From positions 124,001 to 188,000 of the forward strand of contig NZ_JAGRQC010000001.1 of assembly GCF_018122655.1 (NCBI RefSeq): a stretch of DNA of 64,000 nt. Direction: 5' to 3'. The notes under the pieces were generated by a model. It made no database searches. It had not been told where the DNA came from and saw nothing but the letters and a program-made list of their open reading frames with translations. The translations under genes were made by a program, and so were the position numbers. The DNA is from Stakelama marina (GTDB taxonomy: Bacteria; Pseudomonadota; Alphaproteobacteria; Sphingomonadales; Sphingomonadaceae). Below, in pieces: positions 26,458-35,645 of the stretch. Numbering within the stretch: the first letter of the stretch is position 1; the number at the start of each line of letters is the position of its first letter.

Positions 26458-27656
26458 GCAGTCAGTTCCTTTTGCCAGTCGTTCAGTCGCTGCGCGGCGT
26501 GCAGCATGTCATGTTCGCTGTCGGCTGCGCGCAGTTCCGCCTCCAGTTCGGAGAAGCGGCGCGTCATGCCCCCAGTCGCGGAGTCGATGAATGCGGTCAG
26601 TTCGTCGCCCTTCAGCCTGCGCGGTGCGCGTAGTTTCCGCGCCGCCCAGTCGCGGACGCCGTCGGCATAGCGGTCGCCGCTCAGTCGAACCTTGCCCGCC
26701 AGCCTCGTCAGCGCGGCGGCATTGTCGACGAGCGCGGTCTTGCCGAGGGCGATGGCGCGGCCTTCGCGGCGTACCGGACCGAAACGCATCGCGCTCGCCC
26801 AGCCGGCAAGCAGCGCAGCGAAGAACAGCGCGGTCGTTACCGCGAGGAAGGGTGGCGTGAACATCAGCTTGATAAGGTTCCGCTCGCCGGGGTGATAATG
26901 GAGCGTCACGTCGAACGAGACGAGGCCTGGCGCGGTGGGATTGAGCGCGCCCATCATCGACAGCGCGGCGAGCGCGCCCTTGTTCGAATTCAGCGCCTGA
27001 TTGTCGATCAGGTCGGGATCGGCGAGAATGAAGGTGTCGCTGCGACCGATCCGCGCGAGTACCGCATCGCCGTTCTTGTCGGTGATGAGCGTCGTCAGCG
27101 CATCGGCGTTGATACCCTGCACCATTTTTCGAACCGGCGGGAAGGGCTGACCCGGATAATCGCCGGTCGCCTTCAGCGTTGACGAAGCTTCGCGCGAAAT
27201 GTTGAATTTTTCGAGCGGAACCAGCTTGTACAGGTCACCAAGCGGAACCGGTCCGGTTGCCCGCACCCGGTTGCGCCGCAAGGGGATGTTCTGGACCTGC
27301 CATTTGGGCAGTACGATCAATGTCGCATGCCCGGCTTCGCGCCGCGCCAGAATCGCGTCGATCGCCTCTCTATCGGTGCCCGCCTCTGGTGTCAGGACGA
27401 GGAGGTCGGCGGTGCCGTAATCCATCGCCTCGGTAGCGAGCGATGCCATACCCTCGGAAGTGTCATCGACGAGCTTGAACAGTCCGTACAAACCGTCTCC
27501 GGTGCGCGACTGGGCGGGTGGTTCGCGTCCGAAGGAACGCTCCATATCCTGTCCGAAACCGCTGAGCAGCAGGAACCCGACCGCCAGAAGCACGCCGGCG
27601 CCGAGCAGGACCGCCACCGCGCGCGCGCCGAAGGGACTTTCGCTTGTTTCGCTCAT
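26454..27656 (-). CDS. DUF4350 domain membrane protein
   Basis: The 400-residue protein has an N-terminal membrane segment (about 12-32), a periplasmic alpha/beta domain (about 45-245, [12 protein letters not shown] and [13 protein letters not shown]) and a second membrane span near 275-300. A cytoplasmic helical tail follows. This is the DUF4350 layout found beside MoxR/DUF58 genes; the ABC-type GldG-like fold is related. Function is unknown. ATG 27656 is chosen because it gives the four-base overlap with the gene before and a normal N-terminus. Confidence 0.8.
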   Translation of the reverse strand: MSETSESPFGARAVAVLLGAGVLLAVGFLLLSGFGQDMERSFGREPPAQSRTGDGLYGLFKLVDDTSEGMASLATEAMDYGTADLLVLTPEAGTDREAIDAILARREAGHATLIVLPKWQVQNIPLRRNRVRATGPVPLGDLYKLVPLEKFNISREASSTLKATGDYPGQPFPPVRKMVQGINADALTTLITDKNGDAVLARIGRSDTFILADPDLIDNQALNSNKGALAALSMMGALNPTAPGLVSFDVTLHYHPGERNLIKLMFTPPFLAVTTALFFAALLAGWASAMRFGPVRREGRAIALGKTALVDNAAALTRLAGKVRLSGDRYADGVRDWAARKLRAPRRLKGDELTAFIDSATGGMTRRFSELEAELRAADSEHDMLHAAQRLNDWQKELTA

Positions 27657-28327
27657 GCCCGGCCCAGCGCGAAGCTGGCATAGTCGCCGCGTGCGTCCTG
27701 CCAGTCCGATTGCGACAGCGGACGGCCTGCGAACAGACTGCGCTCGACTGCCGCGACGATGCCCGAAAATACGCCGCGTGCTTCGTCGGGCAACGCCTCG
27801 GCGCTCGCGATGTCGCGGCTTGTCAGCGAGGGGCGGACAATGTCGCCGCGCCAACGCTCGATATCCTCGATGCTGCGAAACAGGAGCAGATGCGCCGCTT
27901 CGTCATACCGTCCCTGTGTCGCCAGCGCGTCGGCCTCTTCGAGCAATTGGCGCGCGACCGCGACCTCCGGAACCCATTGTTCGGTTTCCTCCGCAGGGCG
28001 TCCGCGGCCGAATGTCTCGCGCAGCCAGTCGCGTGCCGACGGGAAGAAAGTCAGGATGAGCACCGCGACCAGCAGCAGCGCCAGTCCGCCAAGGATCCAG
28101 GGCCAGGCCGGCCCGACCCATTCGGCGGCGTGCTTGATCGCGCGGATCGCGGCGAGCAGCCATTCGGGCGGAGGATGGCGCTCGATTTCCTTGTGGGGAA
28201 GGTCGAACTGGATCGAGCTGTCGGTGAGCAGCCGGCGATGCGCCTCGGCAGCGGCATCAGGGTCGGGAAAGCCCGGCTTTCCCGCGCTTGCGCCGGCTAT
28301 GGCCGCTTGCTGCGCGGTGCCCGTCAT
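27653..28327 (-). CDS. DUF4129 domain membrane protein, first gene of MoxR operon
   Basis: The 224-residue protein has one membrane span (about 75-95) and a C-terminal region (LLEEADALATQGRYDEAAHLLLFRS split by a turn, then LTSRDIA) typical of DUF4129, also seen at the C-terminus of some transglutaminase-like proteins. It is first in a six-gene minus-strand run joined throughout by 4-14 bp overlaps. The promoter must lie in the 129-bp gap before the divergent gene at 28457. Its biochemical role is unknown. Confidence 0.75.
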   Translation of the reverse strand: MTGTAQQAAIAGASAGKPGFPDPDAAAEAHRRLLTDSSIQFDLPHKEIERHPPPEWLLAAIRAIKHAAEWVGPAWPWILGGLALLLVAVLILTFFPSARDWLRETFGRGRPAEETEQWVPEVAVARQLLEEADALATQGRYDEAAHLLLFRSIEDIERWRGDIVRPSLTSRDIASAEALPDEARGVFSGIVAAVERSLFAGRPLSQSDWQDARGDYASFALGRA

Positions 28328-28456
28328 CGCTTGCCCCCTAAGGCGATCCGCCGACGAGCCGGGATGCTCGTCGCAGGTGCCGATCCCATTGGAGCAAATC
28401 GGATATTTGCGCGCAATGCTTTTCCGCCTAGGTTCTCACGCAAGGGGGAAATCGAT

Positions 28457-29302
28457 ATGGATAGGGAAATGCTGGCCGGCCTGATGGGCCTGTCCTTGCT
28501 CGGCGTCTTCGTTATCGGCGTCGTGGTAACGGTCGTCATGGCGATCCGCGAGGCACGGCGTCACGAATGGGAATTCGGCATCGGCAATGTGATCGGCAGG
28601 ACCGGCGAGCTGTTGGCGCGCCTGCCGCTGGTGCTCGGGGGCATCGGCCTGTTGGCGGGCATTCTGTTTACCGGCGCCTTCGCTGCCATCGTCGGACATT
28701 TTCGCGGGACGGTTTCGATCCTTGAAAATTCTTCGCTTTGGGGTGCGTTCCTCGTCTATTGGCTGATTGCCTTTACGATCGGGGTGTTTTTCAGGACAAT
28801 CGGTCTGCGCGCGGCGATCGATGCGGCGTTCGGTAGCGAACGGGCTTCGCTGGCCGACCTGCTGCGCGACGCGGCGCGGCTGTTTCCACGGATATTCGGC
28901 GTTTCCGCGTTGCTCGTGATTGCGACCTGGTTCGGCTATGCATTGTTGATTGTTCCAGGGATTATCGTCACCTGCGCCTGGTTTTGCGTGGCGGCGATCG
29001 TCGTTGCCGAGGATTGTTCGGTGACCGAGGCCTTTTCGCGCGGGTCGGAACTGACGCGCGGTGCGCGTTGGCGCATTCTGCTTCTGTACATCATCGGTAT
29101 CCTAGCCTTGGGCATTGTTCAGGTGATCCTGGGTTTCCTCGCAGGGATGATCGGCGGGGATCTGAAACCCTATGTGGCAATGGCCTTCTCCACCGCAGTC
29201 GGTGTGGCGATCGTCCCCGCTTTTCTTGCCGCCAGCTATCATGAGCTGCGCACGAACAAGGAAGGCGGCGGGGTCGAGGAGCTCGAGGCCGTGTTTGCCT
29301 GA
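28457..29302 (+). CDS. Polytopic membrane protein of unknown function
   Basis: The 281-residue protein has about six hydrophobic spans and few recognisable motifs. The last half (FGYALLIVPGIIVTCAWFCV then AIVVAEDCSVTEAFSRGSEL) resembles the YciC/glycerophosphodiesterase-membrane-domain type of integral protein, but this is only a resemblance. ATG 28457 has AAGGGGGAAA upstream and is preferred over the long in-frame extension that runs antisense through the MoxR operon. It is divergent from that operon and precedes a TetR-type gene. Confidence 0.65.
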   Translation: MDREMLAGLMGLSLLGVFVIGVVVTVVMAIREARRHEWEFGIGNVIGRTGELLARLPLVLGGIGLLAGILFTGAFAAIVGHFRGTVSILENSSLWGAFLVYWLIAFTIGVFFRTIGLRAAIDAAFGSERASLADLLRDAARLFPRIFGVSALLVIATWFGYALLIVPGIIVTCAWFCVAAIVVAEDCSVTEAFSRGSELTRGARWRILLLYIIGILALGIVQVILGFLAGMIGGDLKPYVAMAFSTAVGVAIVPAFLAASYHELRTNKEGGGVEELEAVFA

Positions 29303-29346
29303 CATGCTGGTGGAACGGCAAGTTGCCAGCGTGCGGCAACGGGTCC

Positions 29347-30024
29347 ATGGTCGGTGCGGAGATGATGGTGACTGATAATAAATGTTGTGAACGTACCAAG
29401 CGCACCGGTGCGGGGCGGCCGCGCGACCCTGCCAAGGACGACGCGATCCTGGCCGCGGGGCGCGAGCTGTTTTTCGAACGCGGATTCAACGGTAGCACGA
29501 TCGAGGAGATCGCGCAGCGCGCGGGCGTGTCGAAGGTGACCGTCTATAAGAGGTTCGGCGACAAGGAGACGTTGTTCGAAACCTGCGTCCGTACCGAGAT
29601 CGGCAAGATGGCGGCCGCGTTCGAGGCCGGCGATATCGGCGATGGCAGGCTTGAGGCGCGGTTGAATGCATTCGGCGAAGCGCTGCTGACCTTCATGTAC
29701 GAACCGAAGCACGTCGCCCTCGACCGTATCATGGCGCAGGAATTCAGCCAGATGCCCGAACTCGGCCGCCGCGTGTTCGAAGCCGGCCCGGCGCAGACGC
29801 GGGCAAGGCTCGCCCAGCTGATCGAGGAAGCCTGCGAGGACGGTGTGCTGACATGCGAAGACACGCTGCGCGCGGCCGAAGACCTGACTGCCCTGTGGAA
29901 AGGCTTTTCCGACGTCGAGCTGAAATTCGGTATTCGCCGGCCGATGTCGCCCGAGGAAATCCGAAATCACGTCCATCACGGAACGCGAACGTTCCTGCGC
30001 GCGTATGATGGCCAGAAAGGATGA
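29347..30024 (+). CDS. TetR/AcrR family transcriptional regulator
   Basis: The protein (225 residues from ATG 29347) has an N-terminal TetR helix-turn-helix: ILAAGRELFFERGFNGSTIE then IAQRAGVSKVTVYKRFGDKE. The C-terminal part is a typical all-helical ligand/dimer domain with a TetR_C-like tail. The start is uncertain; ATG 29362 or 29365 and TTG 29323 are all possible and the ribosome site is weak. It overlaps the following lipoprotein reading frame, so the two may be co-transcribed. The ligand is unknown. Confidence 0.88.
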   Translation: MVGAEMMVTDNKCCERTKRTGAGRPRDPAKDDAILAAGRELFFERGFNGSTIEEIAQRAGVSKVTVYKRFGDKETLFETCVRTEIGKMAAAFEAGDIGDGRLEARLNAFGEALLTFMYEPKHVALDRIMAQEFSQMPELGRRVFEAGPAQTRARLAQLIEEACEDGVLTCEDTLRAAEDLTALWKGFSDVELKFGIRRPMSPEEIRNHVHHGTRTFLRAYDGQKG

Positions 30025-30029
30025 AGCCG

Positions 30030-30374
30030 ATGAAAAGACTTGCAGCAATCGCTCTCTTCGCCGGACTCGCGGCGTGCCAGCAGCAGACGACCGAGCCGAC
30101 CACCGCGCCGGACAACGGCGCGGCCAACATGGCCGAGGCGGGCACGGGCAACGATGTGGCGGCGCAGATGGAGAAGCTGCCCAAGGCCGCGCTCAATGCC
30201 ACGCTGATCCGCGCGATCCTCGACGCCGGGATGAAGTGCGAGGGCGTCACCAAGTCCGAACGCTTGCCCAATCAGGATATCCCGACCTGGCGCGCGACCT
30301 GCCAGAGCGGCGAGGCGCACCTCATTCAGGTTTCGCCCGACGGCACGGCGCACGTCATCAGCCGCACCAACTAG
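30030..30374 (+). CDS. Small lipoprotein of unknown function
   Basis: The 114-residue protein begins MKRLAAIALFAGLAAC, a signal peptide with lipobox LAAC, and has a low-complexity Thr/Ala/Asn linker. The rest (about 55-114) is a small domain with two cysteines (MKCEG and ATCQS) that could form a disulfide. I do not recognise a characterised family. ATG 30030 is preferred because AAGGA is 8 nt upstream; ATG 30021 directly abuts it. Confidence 0.65.
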   Translation: MKRLAAIALFAGLAACQQQTTEPTTAPDNGAANMAEAGTGNDVAAQMEKLPKAALNATLIRAILDAGMKCEGVTKSERLPNQDIPTWRATCQSGEAHLIQVSPDGTAHVISRTN

Positions 30375-30411
30375 GCTTTTCCAACCGACCCGCTGGCGGT
30401 AGGGCGGTGGT

Positions 30412-30981
30412 ATGACGCCGTCCGATCCGCCGGGCAACCGCCCCGTCGACAGCCTGTTCGACCGCATGATGCGGATACGGTTCCGGCGCCGGTCGTTCGC
30501 ATGGAACGCCGGTCAGGCGGCAGGTCGGGCATTTCCCGATATCGGGCCGCGGCGATCATGGGTCGTTCCGGCGCTGGTCGCGCTCCTGATCGCAAGCGGG
30601 CCGGCCTTGACCTGGGCAGCGGCGTCGATCCTGCACGCTCGCATCCGGGCGCAGATAGAGGCCTTGCGCGAAAAGGAAGCGCCCGCGCTAGCCGCACGCG
30701 CTGCCCGGCAGCGGGGCAGGGATATGCTGAGCGATGCGTTTGCCGTTCCACCGGCGGCTAATGTCCTCGACCGAATCGCGAAGGTGCTGCTGGAACAGGT
30801 GCGGCTATCTGATCTGCGCCGCAGCCGCGATGGCGCGCTGGAAATGCAGATTGCGGCGAGTGATCCCGACCAGTTGCGAGAAGCGCTGCGTCGCGATCCG
30901 CTGTTCGCACGGCTGCGCGATACCGGGCAGCGGCGCGGCGACGGCGTGATGATCGTTACATTGCGGGAAGGTGCCCGGTGA
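30412..30981 (+). CDS. GspL/PilN-like small membrane protein next to gspD
   Basis: The 189-residue protein has a short basic cytoplasmic N-terminus, one membrane span (about 50-70), a coiled-coil segment (about 75-105) and a C-terminal alpha/beta domain (VLDRIAKVLLEQVRLSDLRR onwards). This is the layout of the periplasmic end of GspL or of PilN, but the cytoplasmic actin-like domain of GspL is missing. It is the first of three overlapping genes that end against gspD. A canonical gspL is present at 36192, so this is an extra component or paralogue. Family assignment is from architecture only. Confidence 0.5.
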   Translation: MTPSDPPGNRPVDSLFDRMMRIRFRRRSFAWNAGQAAGRAFPDIGPRRSWVVPALVALLIASGPALTWAAASILHARIRAQIEALREKEAPALAARAARQRGRDMLSDAFAVPPAANVLDRIAKVLLEQVRLSDLRRSRDGALEMQIAASDPDQLREALRRDPLFARLRDTGQRRGDGVMIVTLREGAR

Positions 30982-31448
30982 CGTGGCGCGGCCTTTTCGC
31001 GGGGGCGGTGGCAGGTATGCTGGCGGCGTTCTTCCTCGCCATTCCCATGCGGCATTCGCTCGGCGAGTTGACGCGTGCTCGAGCAGGATTAAGCGCGCTG
31101 CGTTCGGCCATCGAGGACACTGGAACCGACCGCCCCCTGATCGCCGGCAACAAGGTTTTGCGCGCCGCGTCCGCCCGTGCGGCGCGCGCGGCAATCGGCA
31201 ATCGGGTCAGGGGACTTGCCAATCGCGGCGGCGTGCTTGTCGAGGCAATGGGGGCGGGGGGCGACGCGGGCGAAGGACTGGCTGCCGTTTCCGTGCGCCT
31301 GTCGGGCAATGAAAAGGCGGTGATCGCGCTTGCCGACGCGATCGAACGCGGCGACCCGGTCATGCGGTTCGGATCGTGGCGCATACGCGCGATCGCCGAT
31401 GGTACGGTTCGGTTGCAGGGGGTGTTGGTGGCGCCATGGCGAGCTTGA
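30978..31448 (+). CDS. GspM/PilO-like small membrane protein next to gspD
   Basis: The 156-residue protein has an N-terminal membrane span (about 5-25), a helical linker (LGELTRARAGLSALRSAIED) and a compact ferredoxin-like C-terminal domain. This matches the build of GspM or PilO. It starts in a four-base overlap with the previous gene and overlaps the next by 13 bp, so the three proteins are probably made together. The canonical gspM lies at 37289; this copy is extra. Confidence 0.5.
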   Translation: MTWRGLFAGAVAGMLAAFFLAIPMRHSLGELTRARAGLSALRSAIEDTGTDRPLIAGNKVLRAASARAARAAIGNRVRGLANRGGVLVEAMGAGGDAGEGLAAVSVRLSGNEKAVIALADAIERGDPVMRFGSWRIRAIADGTVRLQGVLVAPWRA

Positions 31449-31882
31449 CGCGCTTCGAGCTTGGCGGACTTGCGGCTGGTGCGCTGATCGCCACCGCGTG
31501 TCCGCTGATCCTGATCCCGCGAGCGACTGTCAGGGAAGCCGCCGCGAGCCATAGGGTGACGAAGCCGCTGGCCGTGCCCGATACTCCGCGACCTGATGCG
31601 GCATATCGGCGCGAGCTTTTCGCGCCTGCGCTTACGCTCGGCACCGACCAGGCGGCATTGCCCGCAGACGCGCCGCAATTGCTGGGCATTGTCGGCCGGC
31701 TGGGCAGCGGCGCGGTTGCGCTGGTTCGCACCAGCGGCGGAGACACGCGCTCGCTGGGTCCCGGTGACAGTGTCGATGGCTGGCGGCTCGTCTCGCTCGC
31801 GATCGACGCGGCCTATTTCGAACGCGGCGGCGAACAGATACGCGTGCCCGTTCCTTCCGGCGATGACAGCGACGCTCAGTAA
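31436..31882 (+). CDS. GspC HR-domain-like periplasmic protein next to gspD
   Basis: The 148-residue protein has one N-terminal membrane span (about 8-28) and a C-terminal domain (APQLLGIVGRLG, AVALVRTSGGDTRSLGPGDSV, DGWRLVSLAID) with the beta-strand rhythm of the homology region of GspC or of PilP. The HR domain of GspC binds the secretin GspD. Its stop overlaps the convergent gspD by 7 bp. There is no PDZ domain, unlike the canonical gspC at 33968. Assignment is by pattern, not a confirmed match. Confidence 0.5.
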   Translation: MASLTRFELGGLAAGALIATACPLILIPRATVREAAASHRVTKPLAVPDTPRPDAAYRRELFAPALTLGTDQAALPADAPQLLGIVGRLGSGAVALVRTSGGDTRSLGPGDSVDGWRLVSLAIDAAYFERGGEQIRVPVPSGDDSDAQ

Positions 31883-33957
31883 ATCCCGTTGATCTCGACC
31901 GTCAGCCGCGGTGCGGGCGGGTTGATGAGCAGGCTGCCATGCTGGTCATAGGTCGCCTCTTCACCGCGCAGCCGGGCGTATTTCGCCTTGGCGAGCTCGG
32001 TCGCCGCCTCGGTGTCGCGCAGGATGGTGGGCTTCAGGAAAATGAACAGCACGCGCTTGGTCTGGCTCTCCTGGCGCGACTTGAACAGATTGCCGAGGAT
32101 CGGAATGTCGCCGAGCACGGGGACGCGCTGTTCGGTGTGCATGCGGTCGTCCGAAATCAGGCCGCCCAGCACGATCGTCTCTCCATCGTCGGCCAGCACC
32201 GTGGTCGTGATCTGCCGGCGATTGGTGATGAGGTCGGCAGCGCCGGTGATATTGGCGTTGACCAGCGAGGAAACCTCCTGGCTGACATCGAGGCGTACCA
32301 CCTCTCCCGCATTGATACGGGGAATGACCTTCAGCGTGATGCCGACATCCTTGCGCTCGATCGTCGTGAACGGGTTGAGCGAATTGCCGTCGGTGGTGAA
32401 GCTGCCGGTGCGGAAGGGCACATTCTGTCCGACGACGATCTCGGCCGGCGCATTGTCGAGGACGGTGACCTGCGGCGTCGAAAGCAGATTGGCGTCGCTC
32501 GATCGGCCAAGCGCCTGCACCAGCACCGAAAAGTCGTTGCCGATGCCGATATTGGTCGTCAGGCCCGAACCCAGCAGGTTGCCAGCCGGAAAACCGAGTG
32601 CCGACAGGATCGATCCGAGCGGAGTGCCAGCGGTTCCGAAGGACGTGCCGCCGCCCTTGACGCTGGTCAGCGCGCCGGCGGTAAGCCCGAACTGGACGCC
32701 CAGCTGTTCGGCCTCGTCGCCCGTGATCTCCGCAATCGCAGCCTCGATATGCACTTGCGGGCGGCGGACATCGAGGTCGTGGATCAGCCCCTCGATCGAA
32801 CCGATCGCCTTTGGCGTGCCGCGCACGACGACCGCGTTCAGTTCGGGCGCCGGCTGGACGGTCAGGTCGGGCGTCGTGAAGCCCTGCGGCGTCTTGTCGC
32901 GCGACCCGCCGGGCATTGCAGTGGCCGAATTGCTGGTGATCGCCTGCGCCGCGGCGGCCGGGTCCGATGTCGTCATCGTCGGCGTGCGGCCCAGTGCCGA
33001 TGCGCCGCCCAGTGCACCGCCGAGATTACCCGCACCATTGTCGTTCGCGAACGGATTGCCGCTGTTCGAAAGGCTGCGCGCGACCGGGTTGTTCGACGTT
33101 TCCTTGCCGCCAAGCACGCCGCGAAGCACTTCCGTCACCGACTCCGCATCGGCATAGTTGAGCCGGAACATCCGCGTGATCGGCGTTGCGCCGCCCGGTT
33201 CGTCGAGCCGCGCAGCGATCGCGCGCGCCTGCGCCACCGAGGCGGGGGCACCGCGCACGATCACCGTGTTGCTGCGCAGGTCGGCGGCGACGCGCGCGCT
33301 GCTGTCGTCGCCCATCACCCCCTGAATGGCGTTGGCGACTTCGCGCGCATTGCCGTTCGTCAGCTTGATCGTGGCGAAGGTCGATCCGCCGCCGCTGTCG
33401 AGCTGGTTGGTCAGGATCTCTATGCGCCGGACATTGTCGGCATAGTCGGTGACGACGATCGCGTTCGGGCTTTTGAGCGGTTCGACGCTGCCGAAGCTGG
33501 CAACGAGCGGCCGAACGATCCGGGCGGCGTCTTCGGACGGCACATTGGCGAGGCGGATCATGCGCGTCACCATTTCCTGTCCGCTGGCATTGCGGCTGGG
33601 CGTGCCGCCGTCGCGAACGGCGGTCGCCTGCGGAATGATGCGCCATGCCCGGCCCGATCGCACCGCCGCAAAGCCATTGGCGCGCAGGACCGACTGGAAC
33701 AGTTCCCATACCCCGGACGGCGACAGCGGTTCGGCGGAGGTGACGGTGACGTTGCCCTTTACCTGCGGATCGAGGATCAGCGTGCGCCCGGTCAGCCGTG
33801 AAATCTGCTCGGCAACCTGCGCGATGTCGACGCCGCGCATATTGACGACGATATCGGCGGGCGGGCCGTTGGCGGCGGCGTCCTGCGCCCATGCCGGGGC
33901 GATCAGGGAACTGGTCAGGGCCAGCGCGAGCAGCAGGGATCGAATCGCTTTCAGCAC
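31876..33957 (-). CDS. gspD: Type II secretion secretin GspD
   Basis: The 693-residue secretin has a signal peptide ending ...APAWAQD, an N0 domain (DIVVNMRGVDIAQVAEQIS), N1-N3 domains with the low-complexity Ala/Gly/Asn insert usual between N3 repeats, and the C-terminal secretin channel (LLSTPQVTVLDN, VGITLKVIPRIN, VLGDIPILGNLFKSR). It forms the outer-membrane pore of the T2SS. The start is a GTG; 33957 is chosen over 33963 because it leaves GAGA at usable spacing. It is the last gene of gspG-H-I-C-D. Confidence 0.96.
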   Translation of the reverse strand: MLKAIRSLLLALALTSSLIAPAWAQDAAANGPPADIVVNMRGVDIAQVAEQISRLTGRTLILDPQVKGNVTVTSAEPLSPSGVWELFQSVLRANGFAAVRSGRAWRIIPQATAVRDGGTPSRNASGQEMVTRMIRLANVPSEDAARIVRPLVASFGSVEPLKSPNAIVVTDYADNVRRIEILTNQLDSGGGSTFATIKLTNGNAREVANAIQGVMGDDSSARVAADLRSNTVIVRGAPASVAQARAIAARLDEPGGATPITRMFRLNYADAESVTEVLRGVLGGKETSNNPVARSLSNSGNPFANDNGAGNLGGALGGASALGRTPTMTTSDPAAAAQAITSNSATAMPGGSRDKTPQGFTTPDLTVQPAPELNAVVVRGTPKAIGSIEGLIHDLDVRRPQVHIEAAIAEITGDEAEQLGVQFGLTAGALTSVKGGGTSFGTAGTPLGSILSALGFPAGNLLGSGLTTNIGIGNDFSVLVQALGRSSDANLLSTPQVTVLDNAPAEIVVGQNVPFRTGSFTTDGNSLNPFTTIERKDVGITLKVIPRINAGEVVRLDVSQEVSSLVNANITGAADLITNRRQITTTVLADDGETIVLGGLISDDRMHTEQRVPVLGDIPILGNLFKSRQESQTKRVLFIFLKPTILRDTEAATELAKAKYARLRGEEATYDQHGSLLINPPAPRLTVEINGIY

Positions 33958-33967
33958 TATCACGTCT

Positions 33968-34756
33968 CTAACGGGTCGGGACGGTGACGGTAATCGTCTT
34001 TCCGTCGCGCAGGATCTGGATCTGGGCGGAACCGCTCTGTTGTGCGGCGGTATAGGCGGCACGCGCGGAAGCGGCGTCGGTAACGGGGGTGCCGTTGACC
34101 GAGCTGATGACATCACCGGGTTGCAGGCCCGCCGGCGCGTTGTCGCCGACGCGGATACCGTTGCCGGTCGCCGTCGCGCCGAAGCGCGCCATCACGTCGT
34201 CGGCGCTGGGCTGCGTCGCTGTCGGCGCGGGCGGCGTCGCGCCGGGCGGCGGAGTGCGATAGACGGGCGAGGCGCTGGCGTTCTGATCCGCGCCCGCGGC
34301 CTTGGTGGGATCAGGCAGCGCGAGATATTCGATCCGCCCGCCATTGTTCAGGATGACGCGGTCGCGGCGAATGGCGGCGATGGTCGCGCCGCCGACCGAA
34401 TCGCCGACGCCGAAATTTTGCGGCGCATCGTTGCCGACGGCGATGAAGGCGGTCGAAAGCGATGCGGGGATCGCGAAAATCACGCCCTTCAACTCGGCTT
34501 CGATCGAAGTGGGAACGCCATTGTCGCCGATCGCCGACTTGCCGAACGGCGCAAGCGCGACCGCCGGCCCGATATCGGTGGTGACCGCGACCGGCCGGCC
34601 GGCCGAGGGCACGGTGATCGCGCCGACGCCGGCATGCCCCGCCAGCCGCCAGGTCAGCCCGGCGAGCGCGAAGGCGACCGAGACGATCATCAGCGCGGTC
34701 AGCATGTCCAGGCCGGTCTTTATCTGGCGCGGGCTGGGACGATAGTCGGACATCAT
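33968..34756 (-). CDS. gspC: Type II secretion inner-membrane protein GspC
   Basis: The 262-residue protein has a cytoplasmic N-terminus, one membrane span (about 18-40), an HR domain (about 60-150, ELKGVIFAIP and RVILNNGGRIEYLAL) and a C-terminal PDZ domain (about 190-262, NAPAGLQPGDVISSVNGTPV). GspC couples the inner-membrane platform to GspD and helps select substrates. It precedes gspD by 10 bp and overlaps gspI by four bases. Confidence 0.93.
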   Translation of the reverse strand: MMSDYRPSPRQIKTGLDMLTALMIVSVAFALAGLTWRLAGHAGVGAITVPSAGRPVAVTTDIGPAVALAPFGKSAIGDNGVPTSIEAELKGVIFAIPASLSTAFIAVGNDAPQNFGVGDSVGGATIAAIRRDRVILNNGGRIEYLALPDPTKAAGADQNASASPVYRTPPPGATPPAPTATQPSADDVMARFGATATGNGIRVGDNAPAGLQPGDVISSVNGTPVTDAASARAAYTAAQQSGSAQIQILRDGKTITVTVPTR

Positions 34757-35145
34757 GTCGCCGCGCCCGTATCAAGAAAGCCGTCGAGCGTCGCCATCGG
34801 CGCGTCGCCGCCGCTGGCGAACACCTCGACGCGCACCCGGGCGATCGACGGATCGCTTGTCGCGGCCTGCCGCGTTTCCACGCGCCACTGCCGGCCCAGC
34901 ATTTCGACCGAATCCGCCCGTGCGGCGGGATCGCCGATCTGCAGTTCCGCCATCCGGTTTTGCGCCACCCACATCGCGGTCGCACGCTGCTCCATTCCGC
35001 GCGTGGAGTCGATATGCGATTCGACCGTGCGGATCAGGCCGACCGATGCGATCGCGAGGATCGCGAGCGCGACCAGCGCCTCGATCAGCGAAAAGCCCGC
35101 GTCGTCGGATGCGTCTGCGCGGATGCTGTCCGGACGGCGCATCAT
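34753..35145 (-). CDS. gspI: Minor pseudopilin GspI
   Basis: The 130-residue protein has the prepilin motif AG|FSLIEALVALAILAIA and a T2SSI-type C-terminal domain (WVAQNRMAEL, VEVFASGGD). GspI, with GspJ and GspK, caps the pseudopilus. GspI is normally the first minor pseudopilin of the tip. It overlaps both gspH and gspC by four bases. Confidence 0.92.
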   Translation of the reverse strand: MMRRPDSIRADASDDAGFSLIEALVALAILAIASVGLIRTVESHIDSTRGMEQRATAMWVAQNRMAELQIGDPAARADSVEMLGRQWRVETRQAATSDPSIARVRVEVFASGGDAPMATLDGFLDTGAAT

Positions 35146-35636
35146 GTCCGGGGCTGCTGCTGCAACTGCCCGGCCGGTATGGCCGATGTCGTCGCCGTAA
35201 GCCCGTCATACAAGACGCGCCACGCCTGATCGCCGCTTTCGATCGTCGCGCTCAGCGGCTCGCCGGAACCATCGACCCCCAGGACCACCGGCGGGCGGAC
35301 GCTGAGCGTTACCCGCATCCCCGCGGGCAGCCGGTGAAAGCCGAAAGCGTCGTCGGTGCGTTCCACCCAGCCGCCATCCTGATAGGTCGCGAAGCCATAA
35401 CCGTGCTCCTTCGCGGTGAAGGCGATCAGCTTGTCGCCCAGCATCGCATCGTCCGCCGCCGCCTGGAGCCGGGTGGCGAGGCGGTGCGCCTCGGCCTCCG
35501 CGCTCGGCGCACGCGTCGCCGCGCCGATGCCGAGCGACACCGCACCCGCCGCGATGCCGACAATCGCAAGGACGATCAGCATCTCGATCAGCGTCATGCC
35601 GCGGTCGGCAGGCTTGATGGATCGGCGGCCCCCCAC
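35142..35636 (-). CDS. gspH: Minor pseudopilin GspH
   Basis: The 164-residue protein carries a prepilin site RG|MTLIEMLIVLAIVGIA near residue 13, then a GspH-type globular domain (LATRLQAAADDAML, GYGFATYQDGGW, RWRVL-like end). It joins the pseudopilus main body (GspG) to the tip complex. It follows gspG by 9 bp and overlaps gspI by four bases. The last 15 residues are Gln/Pro/Thr-rich. Confidence 0.9.
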   Translation of the reverse strand: MGGRRSIKPADRGMTLIEMLIVLAIVGIAAGAVSLGIGAATRAPSAEAEAHRLATRLQAAADDAMLGDKLIAFTAKEHGYGFATYQDGGWVERTDDAFGFHRLPAGMRVTLSVRPPVVLGVDGSGEPLSATIESGDQAWRVLYDGLTATTSAIPAGQLQQQPRT

Positions 35637-35645
35637 GGGTCTCTG

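Noticed and set aside
27644-28456. N-terminal extension (271 codons) of the membrane protein at 28457
   Set aside because: It is antisense to DUF4129 and the operon promoter region; the ATG at 28457 follows AAGGGGGAAA and begins a normal membrane protein.
31939-33801. Plus-strand ORF (620 codons) opposite gspD
   Set aside because: Antisense shadow; the secretin motifs on the minus strand are intact.
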